Source of the DNA: Litoditis marina
Taxonomy: Eukaryota; Nematoda; Chromadorea; Rhabditida; Rhabditidae
Direction: 5' to 3'
Assembly (NCBI GenBank): GCA_964036275.1
Contig: OZ038436.1
Coordinates: 15,217,904 to 15,281,903, forward strand
DNA length: 64,000 nucleotides
The notes beneath the pieces were generated by a model that had not been told where the DNA came from, did not search any database, and saw only the letters and a program-made list of their open reading frames with translations. Made by a program: the position numbers and the translations under genes. Shown here piece by piece: positions 34,549 to 45,256 of the stretch (positions are counted from its first letter, which is position 1; every line of letters begins with the position of its first letter).

Positions 34549-35104
34549 GCTGATTGTATCATGTTTCCTACTCGCACCCACCCATCACTACTTTTGTTCG
34601 GCCCCTGCTCACCCCTTGATCGTGTATTCTCTAGGAGGCGACTAGGTGGCAGCGACTTCGATTATATTCATTCTCCACCGTCTTTTCCCTTCACATTCGA
34701 AGTAAGGCTCAATGGCGATGAGAGTATTTATTACAAGTGTTGCTACTAGGCGATATTTTGACAGTCTATAATATCATGGTCTCTATCTTTCTGCTTTCGT
34801 CCGATCCTTCCTTCCGTCGGTCGCTCCGCTTTGTATCTTCTTCTCCTTCCACCGCAGTCAGTCCGTGCTCTCTATCTCCTCTCTTTTGAGGCTGCTTGTC
34901 AGTTCGGCTTTTAACGTAGTCATGTTGTCAATGTGTCTCATGTTTCGTTTTTGTCGCTCCCTAGATATTTTTGTACCACTAAACCTTTCTTTTCTCGACT
35001 TTTTTATTTATTGTTATACCTAAGTCGTTTCTTCATGTTCTGATATTACGTTGTTGTAAATTGCTACATTCTGGCGCGCCTAATTCTTATATGCGCTGAC
35101 CGCT

Positions 35105-35150
35105 CCTAGTCGAGAAATACCTGTCACATACGCCCGACCCGTTTGCGTTA
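35105..35150 (+). repeat. 46-bp inverted pair, left copy
   Basis: This sequence, starting CCTAGTCGAGAAATACCTG, recurs as an exact reverse complement at 46,111-46,156. The two copies lie 11 kb apart and enclose the kinase gene. Confidence 0.85.
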
Positions 35151-35600
35151 TTCATAAACTCCTTTTGTTTTATTCGGAATCTTTAATATTATTGATTATT
35201 TATATATGAACCATCTCTCAATTTCCGTTTCAATGTTGTTGTCACAATTAATTGAAGGCTTTAACTATATTCGATTTGAAGACCGTTTGATTGTAAGAAA
35301 ATCGGTCGCATGTTGAACTTGAAACGCCAACCTTGAAAATGAGTGGAAGCTGGGAACTTCTGGATTTTTTTTCCTAAAAATATCACATGATGCATGCAGA
35401 AAGCTTCGTCATGTCAATTCCATAAATAGAGAAACAGCATGTAATTTTTCAAGGAATCTTGTGAGTACACCGTCTACATTAAGGTCTACAGCCTGGCTTC
35501 AGTGACTGGTTCATGGTTTCTCATTATGTCAAGACAGTACGAATTTCGGTAGGCTGTACGGTTCTCGTTGAACCATTTACGCATGAGCCACCCACGTGAT

Positions 35601-35896
35601 TGGTTCGCGGCTCTGTAGGTCGTCGCCAAAACTTCGTTGTAGTTCGATCATTATTCACTAATTTCAACCGAAAAATAGAGGAGCCAAACTAGAAAAAAAT
35701 AGGAAAGAAACAGCAAGCACCGTTTCGGCTTGCTTTTTGGGGAGCGAACCGTAAGTAGGGACCACGCGGGAGAAGGAAGGTAAATGTTGATGTGTGTGTA
35801 GTTTGATCCTCCTCCTCGTAATACGCAAACTTCGCTGTGTATGCAATTCAAACTACAACTCAGATTTTGTCACTTCGATAGTTTATTCGCCCACAG
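35601..35896. repeat. ~300-bp duplicated segment, copy 1
   Basis: This segment aligns over its full length with 36,099-36,405. Shared landmarks are GGCTCTGTAG, AACTTCGTTGTAGTTCGATC, AGTTTGATCCTCCTCC and a final TCGATAGTTTATTCGCCC. The TGTAGTTTGATCC motif recurs elsewhere in the window, so this belongs to a dispersed family. Confidence 0.75.
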
Positions 35897-35930
35897 TTCC
35901 ACCAACTTATAGCCCTCTACAGTAAAATGA

Positions 35931-36054
35931 TTAAAGAAGGACGATTATGTGGTCCAATCGCAACACTTCAGTCCTTTAAACTGCAATACATTTTTCAATT
36001 GCAGTTTAAAGGACCGTTGACACGAGATTGGTCCACATAATCGTCCTGCTTTAA
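35931..36054. mobile_element. TTAA-bounded palindromic MITE, copy 1
   Basis: A 124-bp near-perfect palindrome. It starts TTAAAGAAGGACGATTATG, and its right end is the reverse complement with one change. It is bounded on both sides by TTAA, the target of piggyBac-type transposases. The centre pairs again (GTCCTTTAAACTGCAA with TTGCAGTTTAAAGGAC). Confidence 0.75.
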
Positions 36055-36098
36055 ACTGAAAAAATGAAAAAATGCTTGAATAAAGTCAGCAAAGTGAC

Positions 36099-36405
36099 TG
36101 GTTTACGGCTCTGTAGATCAATGCAGAAACTTCGTTGTAGTTCGATCATGATTCACTAACTTCAACCGAAAAAGAAAAGAGCCAAACTAGAAACACAGAT
36201 GAAAGAGACAACAAACACAGTTTAGGATTTCTTTTGGAAGAGCGAACCCTAGAAGAAGGGGTCACGCGACAGAAGGACAATGAAATGTTGATGTATCTGT
36301 AGTTTGATCCTCCTCCCCTTCTCGTCGTAATACGCAAAGTTCGCTGTGTATGCAGTTCAAACTACAACTCAGATTTGGTCACTTCGATAGTTTATTCGCC
36401 CTCAG
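36099..36405. repeat. ~300-bp duplicated segment, copy 2
   Basis: This is the partner of 35,601-35,896, in direct orientation about 500 bp away. The hairpin MITE lies between the two. Small indels separate the copies, the largest being CTTCTCGT inserted near 36,316. Confidence 0.75.
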
Positions 36406-36547
36406 AACGGCACGCATATAACTCGTATAGGGAGTGAACAAATCTTAGTTGTAGTTTGGTCTCACAAAACGCAATATTTTACAAATATGAACGGGGTCAA
36501 ACTACAAACACGATGGCGTATAGTGGGTGCCAAATTTATAAATTTCT

Positions 36548-36616
36548 GTCTCTCGCCGGAATCAAACCTGGGAGCAAAAGATTCGTAGCAAGCCGCTAAC
36601 CACTACGCTATTAGAG
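36548..36616 (-). repeat. tRNA-like (SINE-like) segment
   Basis: The minus strand carries an A-box-like TAGCGTAGTGGTTAGCGG and, downstream, a B-box-like GGTTTGATTCC at tRNA-like spacing. The acceptor and anticodon stems do not pair properly, so it is probably a tRNA-derived SINE remnant or tRNA pseudogene rather than a functional tRNA. Confidence 0.45.
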
Positions 36617-37352
36617 TACACAACGGGCATGTTTTGGAGTCGAAGACATGCGTGCGTACACAGCGGAAAGTGAGATATACAGTACCCTCCCGCCTTTCCG
36701 TTGGCGACGCCGACGACTATAGGGCACCAAACATCGTACAGACCAGCATTCGAAAAAGCCAACCGTCTACAGGTCTGAACATCAGAGCGCACTCGTGTAC
36801 GTTTCTCTAAACTTCACTCGGTAGCTCGACAAATGGTTCCATTTTACCAGGTATTTCATTTTTGGTGGTTACATCATGGTTACATTTGACATTGGTTACA
36901 AATGACATTGGCCGTCTGAACCAGCATCGCATAACAGTAGATTGAGCTTGTATTCCAGCATTCGAGAGATTTCACAGCTGGATTTCGAAGCTCCTACATT
37001 GAATGAGCTCAACATGATGTCAGCTGGGTATGATAGAAGTTCCGTGGACTTTGGACTAGCAATGCGTACATTGCTGAAAATAGTGAGTTTTCAGAGCTCC
37101 ATCTCAACGTTGTCTCATTTGTCGAATTCGGAATGTCGACTTTACCAAACCCCGGAGTAGAAAATTCCACAGATGTGAGAAACTTTATAGTTCTTCCAGT
37201 GTTTTCAATCATCTTCTTGTCTCCTCTCAACCAGTTAGGTTTGGCGTAAACAGGGTAAACAGTCGACACCAGGAAAATTCCCTGTCTGTTTCCAACCTGT
37301 TAGCTTCCCCGTTGAAATGGTAATGAAGAGCGCAGCTGAAACTGTGAACGAG

Positions 37353-37387
37353 AACGTGTTAACACGTTTTTCGTCCGGCTATTTATA
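37353..37387 (+). promoter_or_regulatory. Kinase-gene core promoter candidates
   Basis: A 16-bp perfect palindrome, AACGTGTTAACACGTT (37,353-37,368), is followed by a TATA-like TATTTATA (37,380-37,387) about 50 bp before the kinase ATG. The spacing suits a short 5' UTR. Binding factors are unknown. Confidence 0.4.
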
Positions 37388-37435
37388 GCTGATCCGAGTG
37401 TTTCAATCCAGTCTCCCCCTCCCTCTCCTCCGAAG

Positions 37436-40400
37436 ATGAGCGAAGCTGAACCAGTGGAGGAGCTCCAGCCCGATGTCACCGTCCAAGCCACCGAGCCCGG
37501 CCAGGGAAAGAGCTTCGCCGGACAGATTCCAATCGTAGGTTCATTTTAAAGAAGGACGATTATGTGGTCCAATCGCAACGGTTCGGTCCTTTAATCTGCA
37601 ATACATTTTTCTATTGCAGTTTAAAGGACAGATGACGCGGGATTGGTCCACATAATCGTCCTTCCTTAACTGTTTTTATATGGTTTCAGTGTTGGTTCGT
37701 GCCATTCCGTTTCATGGGTTAAACTTCTATCGGATTCATTTGATGATTTGATACTATAGCTGTCATTTTCTTCGTATGTTCATATATCCAACTGGGACTC
37801 ATGTGAACTTGTAGTATAGGGTTCGCTTTTTCCATACGGCGTATGTGTGTTAATTTGTCCAGCTCTGTTTGTATTTTGATCCCGTTCATTTTTAAAGTAT
37901 GGCGTGTATCGAGATCAAAACTACGTCTAAGATTTGGTCCCTCTATGTAGTGGTGGTATTGACTTTCGGAGATGGTCGAATAATTTAACTGTAAAAATGC
38001 AATGCGTTCACTGTAAGAGTGCCACTTCCGTTGTGTGACAGAACATTACTTTTTAAATAACCTAAATAGCTCTATCTTAATGCCTTTTCTTCTCCAATTA
38101 GAGAACCTTGTTTTGTTTTTCAGGTAGACGAGTTCAAGCCACTGGACCCAGAAAAGAAAGCGACGTGCCACGAAAAAGGAGACATTATCCGGTCTGAAAA
38201 ACATGAGTGAGTTTCATCGACTTCATTGATTTCATCTTCGCGGTTCTGCGCGCTCCTCATCCACACACTGTCTCCACTTCCAGATACCTCGTGCAGAAGA
38301 TTCTGGGAAAAGGTGGTTTCGGTACAGTCTACAAGGTGAAGAACCTCAAGACAGACAGTGTATGTTATTCTACTATTCTGCTTGATTTTTTGGTTTTCAT
38401 TCATTTTCACGGTCAATCTGTATAGGGTTCGCTATTCCCAACGATGGTCAATAGGGTAAGTTGCCTTAACTCACTGTGTTTGTAGTTTGATCCCGTTGTT
38501 TATGTGTCGCGAGTATATTATGGGGTGAATTCTATATGTAACCGGGTTTTTTGGTAACCTAACCGGTTTTTTGGTAACCCTTTTCCCGGTTACTCCGATA
38601 GGTATCCGGTCGGTGACCGAAAATGAAAAACCGGTTCCCTGTTTTTCCAACACAAAATGTGGTTTTTACCGTTAGTTTGTACGGTAACCGAATTTTAGTT
38701 TTCGGTTACCTACCGGTTACCTATGAGGTAACCTGAAAAAAGGGTTACCAAAAACCGGTTAGGTTACCTGAAAACCCGGTTAGTTGTAGAATTGGCCATA
38801 TTATGGCGCGTATTGCGATCAAACTACAACCCTATACATTCTCACATTTGTTCCAGACCTACGCCCTGAAAACGGAGGAGGATGCGATCGAGTCCAAAAT
38901 GCAGCGCCTAAAGGTAGAGTGTCTATACCTACCGTACTCCCTTGTCATACTATATATTATGTAAAGCCTAGTTATAATAATATAGGTAGTTGGCTGACAG
39001 TACTAAATCTGAGCTCCAGGGTTCTGCGTTTTAGTTTTATTGGATCTTTATTCTTTTGGTGTTTAGATAATTATTCTCCAAAACTTTGAATCAAGTTTAT
39101 ATCAATAAACAGTATTATTCTTGTATTTTATGTTGTATATTTGCAGGTAGAGCATGTGGTTCTGGAACTTCTGTCCGAGACGCCCCATTTCATTTCCCTG
39201 ATCGACTATGGAGCCGCGCTGTCGTACAAGTTCATTGTGATGCCATTGGTGGGGAGAAGTCTGGAGTCCATCAAAAAGGACATCATGAAGGACGAAAACT
39301 TCAGGTTGGTTTCTCTCTCTCTCTCTTTTTCTCTCCTTTCCTTCTTCTCTCTCTCTCTCTTTTTCTGCCACTCTTACTCTCCTCCACTCTATCTTTTCAC
39401 TCCCTTTCTCCCTCTACCCCCTCCTCTTCTCCTTTCCTCTCCCCTCCCTGCCTATCTCTTTCTCTCATCTCTCTTTTATATCTCTATCGTCTCTCTGCTC
39501 CCTCGTCTCTCTTTCTATTTCCCCCTTTTGCTCTTCCCACCCCCCCCCCATCTCTCTCTCTTTCTTCTCATCTCCTTGTTTCAGTCCCTCCACGGTTATC
39601 AAAGTTGCCATCCAGACGTTGAATGCCATCCAAGGTCTCCACGAAGCTGGTTTCATTCATCGGTCAGTCAATTTAACCTTTTTCTAATCGGCTGACCACA
39701 ATTTCAAAACTTTGTTACTTCTTTTCCGATTAGTATTGCGGAAAACCGAAGCGAAGTTTCTGAATAATTCTTATCTTTACAAGTATGCTATTTTCACACG
39801 TTTTCTCGCTTAAAACTGTACATACCCTGCCCCATTGGTTTTGAACTTTTCTGGCTCGCAAAGTTGGTGTAAACGCACTTGTGTGACACATATAGGATTT
39901 GTCAAACCATTGTGGGACACCGTACCATCGATTTTGTATGGGGCGGGGTTCGGCGATCGACCAGTTCGTCTGCGTATCATTGATCTACACACTCTCTCAA
40001 CCGCTGGCGAATAGTCAATCGCCCCGCATCGCTCAATCAATTGAACCCTCTGCTGTCTTTATGAGGAAAATGGCGACTATACTCTACTTTTGCGAAAACT
40101 TGGTTCACTTTGTTTGTTATTTGTTCATTTATTTGCAGAGACATCAAGCCGGCCAACTTCGCAGTTGGTCTCCATGAAGACTACGAGAAGATCTTCATGT
40201 TGGACTTCGGAATCTGCAAGTACTATTTGGACGAGGCGGGGGCTGTCAGGTAAATTTGTACTTTTATTTATATTTCTTTAAATCGTTTCTTTTTTGTATT
40301 AATTTTTTTCAGTTTCACTCATTGTTTCTCGAAGTTCACCCCCCAAGTTCATAGAATGTAGTTCTTTTAGAGACGTTCTAGAGAGGTTGAGGCTCACTAC

Positions 40401-42963
40401 TGCTAAGCAGAGTATATTGTGTCCGTGTCTTGTAGTTCAATCTCAAATGTTGCTTTCGTCGTTGTTATTGTTTGTTTTTCCAGATTGCCCCGCGAGAAAG
40501 TTCACTTTATTGGCACAATTCGATACTGTTCCTATCGATCGCATTTCCAGAAGGAGGCCGCCAGAAGGGACGATCTCGAATCATGGTCAGTTTCATTCAC
40601 AATATTGATTTTCTGGAACAGTGGTGGGGGGGGGGGAAGTATACCTGTTCACCCAACATTTCCTTAGCTAATCTGAGGTGAATTCAGTATGTTACCGGGT
40701 TTTTCGGTAGTCTGACCGGTTTTTTGTTAACTTTTTTTTTCGGTTACTTCGATGGGTAACCGGTCGGCAAAGTGTGATTTTTACAGTTGGTTTGTACGGT
40801 AAACTGATTCAAGTTCTAGATTACCTACCGGTTACCTGTGAGTTAACTTGAAAAAAGGTTACCAAAAACCGGTCAGGTTACCTACAAACCCGGTTAGTTG
40901 TAGAATTGGCCCTAATCTGATTCCTTACAAATCTTCTTACTCGTTCTTACCATTTTTCTCTGGTTACGTAGATTGTTCTGTGTAGTAGGTAGCTAGTTTT
41001 ATATAATATATGTAATGACTCACCGTACTTCACTCTATATTTGTACTGAACATAGACGTTGTGTAATTTGTAGTTGTGTATACGTTTTCACGAACTGTAA
41101 CTGTACACAAATCAATGAGCAGCTCCAGTCTCTAGAGAGTGGTCAAATCCTAGTTGTAGTTTTATCGGCCAATTCTACAACTAACGCAGTTTTTAGGTAA
41201 CCTAACCCTTTTTTAGTAAACTTTTTTCAGGTAACCTAACCCTTTTTTGGTAAACTTTTTTCAGGTAACCTTGGTAGGTAACCTCTAAGTAACCTTAAAC
41301 CGAAATCGGGTTACCATCAAAAATAACAGTAAAACGAGTTTTCAAGCCAAATTCGAGGGTAACCTGTTTTTGGTTTTAGGTTACTTTCAGGTTACCATCG
41401 AAGTAACCTAAAAAAAGGTTACCAAAAAAAGGGTTAGGTTACCTAAAAAACGGGTTAGATATAGAATTCACCTTTGTTCTCGACACATTCCATAATTTAC
41501 GAATTTGTACCGAACAATATAGGGTAAGTATAACTACAAACACAGCGGGATAGCTCAACATACACCGTTCGACCTTGTTTTGGAAAAAAACGAACCCGCT
41601 TCTGTCTAATTAGGGCAGAAGAAGTACATGTATTCTAGCATACTTAGTTTTGTTGGATTTTGTTCATCACTCGAATGTTCCAGGATTTTCATGGTAATCG
41701 AGATGCTGAATCCGAGGTTCCTTCCATGGTCCAGTGACGAGAAGGTGGAGATTCCCGATAAGAAAATGAATCTCCTGCGGGGACAAGGTGACCAGATTAT
41801 GTTCCAACTGATGTCAAATGTCGATTGTTATAACATATCTCATAATGTACTGTACTGTTACTTTTACTGTGTACTGTTACAGTAACATTACTTTGTGTAC
41901 GGTTACTGTACTTATTTATACTGCTAGTCAATTGCATAGTCACGTGAAACATGTTAAACACAGCAGAATTCAGAAACGTGCAATGGTAAAGTGCACGATG
42001 TCTCATTAGAATGCTAACTTTACGTGACTGTTCAATTGACGTCTAGTATATTGGAGAGTCAGGATTGTTAGAAGCAGTTACTTTCTCTTCACCCGTAAAT
42101 GTTTGCATTTGCTAACTTAATTAGTTAGGTACCAACTCACAAATGCGTTTCTGAATTTGTGAATACTTGTGAATATTTGAATATTGTTTACTTTTCAGTG
42201 GATGCGGCGAATGATGGGCTGCCGGTGGGTCTGCAGAACTGTTTGACCTACGTCTCTAATTTGGACTACTATGACCGTCCGGATTATTTCTACTTGAGAC
42301 AATGTCTGGGAAATTGCAAGAAGGAAAAGGAGTTCAAGATTGAGGTTAGTATCACTTTTTTCATCTATATATTTCAACGTGCCTTCCTCTTTTAGCCAAC
42401 TTCTTTCTATCCATCTCTATCTGTCTGTGTCTATCTCTTTCTCCCTCTCTGTCTAACACTGAGTACCTGCCAGAATTAATGATAAAATGTTTCAGTTCGA
42501 TGAGCAGATGGATTGGGCCGCTAGAGAGTGTAGTGTCAAGCACGTGAGTGACTTATTTTCTTTTTATTCGCTCTCTATTAGCTCTCGTAGAACGAAAGTT
42601 CTCGGGGAGGTTGAAGTTTGACCCCAAATGTCACTTTATGACCACCCGCTGAAAGTTAAAGGAGGCGGATCAAAAGTAAACTACAATATTTACTTTTCCA
42701 CTCCCACTGTATCTGATTTCAATGTTTCACGTTTTCGACTTTACTCTTCGACGTTTACCTTGGTGAATGTTGAATTCCAGGTTAATCATGAGAGTTTATG
42801 TGGTTTTCGCAACACCAGATATATTGAATCATGAGATAAATAGCTGAGATCAAGAGATCAGAGTAGATGATGAGATCAACGTTCTATTTTGTGTTTTCAG
42901 AAGAAGCAAGTGAAGCCAGGGACAACTACAACGGGTGTGTACTACGGATATGGAGTCAAGTAG
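37436..42963 (+). CDS. CK1/TTBK-like protein kinase
   Basis: Twelve exons: 37436-37534, 38124-38206, 38284-38359, 38857-38913, 39147-39304, 39585-39662, 40139-40249, 40484-40585, 41684-41787, 42199-42344, 42496-42543 and 42901-42963. They give 374 residues in one frame. The kinase domain starts near residue 62. It has the glycine loop GKGGFGTV (69-76), ATP-binding Lys91 (YALKTE), the catalytic loop HRDIKPANF (183-191, with Asp185 and Asn190) and the metal-binding DFG (206-208). GTIRYCS and RRDDLESW are typical of casein kinase 1 and tau-tubulin kinases. An acidic N-terminal 60 residues and a short C-terminal tail (ending YYGYGVK) flank it. This family is hugely expanded in Caenorhabditis and many members are sperm-enriched (established knowledge), so a germline role is an inference. 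The donor after exon 9 (GTGACC) is weak. The introns are packed with small transposons. Confidence 0.93.
37546..37669. mobile_element. TTAA-bounded palindromic MITE, copy 2
   Basis: A 124-bp copy in kinase intron 1, starting 12 bp after the splice donor. It has the same TTAA-bounded hairpin layout as 35,931-36,054, with about ten mismatches, mostly in the loop-proximal half. Confidence 0.75.
37811..37925. repeat. Mini palindromic element (GTTTGATC family), intact copy
   Basis: A segment of about 115 bp in kinase intron 1, running from TATAGGGTTCGCT through TTTTGATCCCGTT to ATCGAGATCAAAACTAC. It has short inverted arms (GTATTTTGATC/GATCAAAACTAC). The same layout recurs at 38,418-38,830, where it is split by another insertion. 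Confidence 0.55.
38524..38797 (+). mobile_element. GGTNACC-rich TIR element, copy 1
   Basis: A 274-bp element in kinase intron 3. Its ends are GGTGAATTCTATAT and the inverted counterpart ending AGAATTGGCC. The interior is a long imperfect palindrome of GGTTACC/GGTAACC words. It is flanked by a perfect 9-bp direct repeat, ATATTATGG (38,515-38,523 and 38,798-38,806), read as the target duplication. Confidence 0.8.
39305..39580 (+). repeat. Pyrimidine-rich intron of the kinase gene
   Basis: Intron 5 is almost pure C and T over about 275 bp, a CTCTCT/TTCTC low-complexity tract. The long open frames that cross it on either strand are composition artefacts. Confidence 0.9.
40677..40911 (+). mobile_element. 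GGTNACC-rich TIR element, copy 2
   Basis: A 235-bp copy in kinase intron 8, in the same orientation as 38,524-38,797. It is flanked by a perfect 9-bp direct repeat, CTAATCTGA (40,668-40,676 and 40,912-40,920). Confidence 0.8.
41167..41472 (-). mobile_element. GGTNACC-rich TIR element, copy 3
   Basis: A 306-bp copy in the same kinase intron as copy 2 but inverted, starting GGCCAATTCTAC and ending GAATTCACC. Its flanks (AGTTTTATC and TTTGTTCTC) do not form a clear duplication, so it is either older or rearranged. Confidence 0.7.
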
Positions 42964-43580
42964 AAGAAGAGACTTCATCCGAAATACTATTCAACGATCT
43001 TTTTGTATTCGTAATATTCGACTAGTTGTACTATTTCGCTTTTGTAGATAAAGCTTGAATTAATTAACATGTATCGTTTTTAGTCATCGCCTCATACTCA
43101 TCGGAAACAGTTCAGAGTGTACAATGAAATTAACAATTGAGAAGGAATCCACTTTGATACCCACTATCTGACCTTAGCTATCTGACCGCAGCATATGCAA
43201 AGGAAATGCTTTCGGGGAGAAAACCTGCTTTTGTTCTCCTTTTAGAGGTTGTTGTTTTGTGTTGTCACTCTGAGAAATCACTGACTCGGCCCCCGCCGAC
43301 TGAGTCGAAATTGAGACGGCAACGACATTGTCGCGGCCGTCTCACGTTTTACTCATAGCAGTATCTTGCATGCGTTAAAAACTTTACATCGCGAATTGTA
43401 TTGCGCTCCAAGCAAGGCTTTATACGGTATACGGTGCATGCCTATCCCATTGAATTTGTAGTTTGATGTATGTGCTTACTGGACGAACCACAAGTTATGG
43501 AAGATTTGATCACGTCCTACACACAAGAAAGCTGGCACTGTTTTTCATACTCGCCTGAACAGTTCAGACTGTACTTCAGT

Positions 43581-43923
43581 ATTTGTATAAAAAACGAGTG
43601 TAAAGAAAGTAAAGATTAGTTTTGGATGAAACGTGTGCAAGAAATATGGAAGAAGTCCAATAAAAGTATTTTGAGGAATAGGCTAATGTCGCTCTGAAAT
43701 TTCAGAAAAAAATGGATACCGAGTTTTTTGTTACCGAAAAGAAATTTTCTGACTGCGACTCTAGCTTAATCTAGCTTACACTCTGTTTTTTTTCAAGAAA
43801 GGCGAGATTAGCCTTTTCCTCAAAATATTTTTATTGGACTTCTTTCAAATTTCTTGTACACGTTTCATCTAATCTTACTTAAAACTAATCTTTACTTTCT
43901 TTACACCCGTTTTTTATACAAAT
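43581..43923. mobile_element. 343-bp inverted-repeat element
   Basis: Two arms of about 110 bp are reverse complements of each other. The left arm starts ATTTGTATAAAAAACGAG and the right arm ends with its complement. They share AAGAAAGTAAAGATTAGTTT and AGAAGTCCAATAAAA, and about 110 bp lies between them. This is a typical palindromic MITE and no coding sequence is present. Confidence 0.75.
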
Positions 43924-44104
43924 TGAACTCTTTTTCTATGGTTACGAAGTAACGGTCATTTTTGATGAAAAATAATATTTTTGAACAATAAGCTAAACAA
44001 GGAATGTTATGTTTTTCTATTGGAGTTTTAAACCGTGCCGTAGTGCAGAACGTTTGGTGTAGTTGTAACCTCGTTCAAGTGATAGCAAATTTTCCACTCT
44101 AGAC

Positions 44105-44172
44105 TCTAGGCAGGAATCGAACCTTCGTTCGCCGTGCGTGAATAGAGCGTTTATCCAATCCGCCAATCAGAC
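44105..44172 (-). repeat. tRNA-like (SINE-like) segment
   Basis: The minus strand has an A-box-like TGGCGGATTGGATAAACGC followed by a perfect-looking B box, GGTTCGATTCC, then CTGCC. The T stem pairs only partly and no 5-bp anticodon stem is found. I therefore call it a tRNA-derived repeat, not a tRNA gene. Confidence 0.45.
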
Positions 44173-45151
44173 ATGTGAATAGGAGTGAAAACCAAGCAGT
44201 ACCCGCCTGTCATGAGTTCTTTATTGGAAAACGTCTTCCTACTGCACGTTAAACTCTTCTTTCATTTTTATTTTCACGAAACCGGTCTATCCATGATTTT
44301 TTGCGAGACTATTTTCGGCCCTCTCACACGTAATATTCAAAGTTCAGACATACCTGAAAAATACGTATACCTCAACTTTTTTATAGCTTGTCAACAGTGT
44401 AAGAACTTATTGTTGGTTTTCTTGTTAGACCGAACACGAGGTGATATGATGTTCTTTATTTAGTGCTGACGTTTCGGCGGGTTCGCCGTCTTCAGAGCCT
44501 GAAAAAGGCATCAGTCAACTATTTACAACAAAATCGATACAGTCGCTATAGAGTGTAAGAACTTTTGGAAGAAGTTAATTTTGAGCGAAAGTATGCCGAG
44601 ATTTGAGGAGGCGGACACTTTTGTCGCCGCCGCCGCCGAGCACGGAAGTCATTTTTGCGAGACGTTGGGCCCTCTAACTCTTTTCAACAATCATGCAAAA
44701 ATCTAATAAAATGGTCGACGTACTTTGAAGAAAAATTTAATAAACTGTTTTGGAATGTCTGCAGACCTCTGAACAGAAACTAATCTGCGCAGCGCTCCGC
44801 GCTGCGCACGATTCATTGGAATAGAAGTTGTACTTCTACCAGTAAGGAGTAAGGAGCATTTTCTGTGAACAAACTTCGCTCGCACTTTCGAACCGTGGAA
44901 AATTTCCATATCTTGCCGTGAAGAGCGTGCACGTGAAAAGCTGTCTGTCGGTTGGCATTTCCATCAACTTTTCACCATATCGGACGGTTGCACCTACGAA
45001 CTCCTCCGATAGTTTCTTTTGGAACGGTGAGTTGAGTTTTGTGTATTTTACTCGATACTACAATTACGTTACTCTCTAACTGCGCTCCATACTCACTTGC
45101 CGTTAGATCTAAAAACTGGAACCATCTGTAGTTTAGTCGAGAATATATCCA

Positions 45152-45256
45152 TTAGAGAAGAACGATTATAAGGACGGACTCAGTGGAATACATCTCTCAA
45201 TTGTAGTTCGAAGGACCGATGCGTCGGGATTGGTCCACATAATCGCCCTAATTTAA
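45152..45256. mobile_element. TTAA-bounded palindromic MITE, diverged copy 3
   Basis: A 105-bp relative of 35,931-36,054. The right end (GGTCCACATAATCGNCCT then TTAA) is well kept. The left end is degraded (AGAAGAACGATTATAAGG) and its TTAA has become TTAG. Confidence 0.6.

Larger units (their letters stand above)
34549..37435. other. Intergenic region, gpb-1 to kinase gene
   Basis: About 2.9 kb. The first kilobase, T-rich and pyrimidine-rich, presumably includes the gpb-1 3' UTR, but no AATAAA is obvious. The rest holds one arm of a 46-bp inverted pair, a duplicated 300-bp segment, a TTAA-bounded hairpin element, a tRNA-like segment and the kinase promoter, each listed separately. Confidence 0.6.

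Noticed and set aside
39086..39695. Open frames of 178 and 184 codons
   Set aside because: The kinase exon is real, but the frames continue into a CT-rich intron; the donor at 39,305 and acceptor at 39,584 remove that part and keep the kinase alignment.
37811..41540. GTTTGATC-type motifs near the kinase gene considered as regulatory sites
   Set aside because: They recur in intergenic and intronic DNA across 36-61 kb within larger repeated segments, so they are better explained as transposon remnants.
44459..44510. CGTTTCGGCGGG...GCCGTCTTCAGAGC resembling retroelement termini
   Set aside because: Similar phrases occur at ends of several invertebrate transposons, but I could not find a matching second end or coding region.
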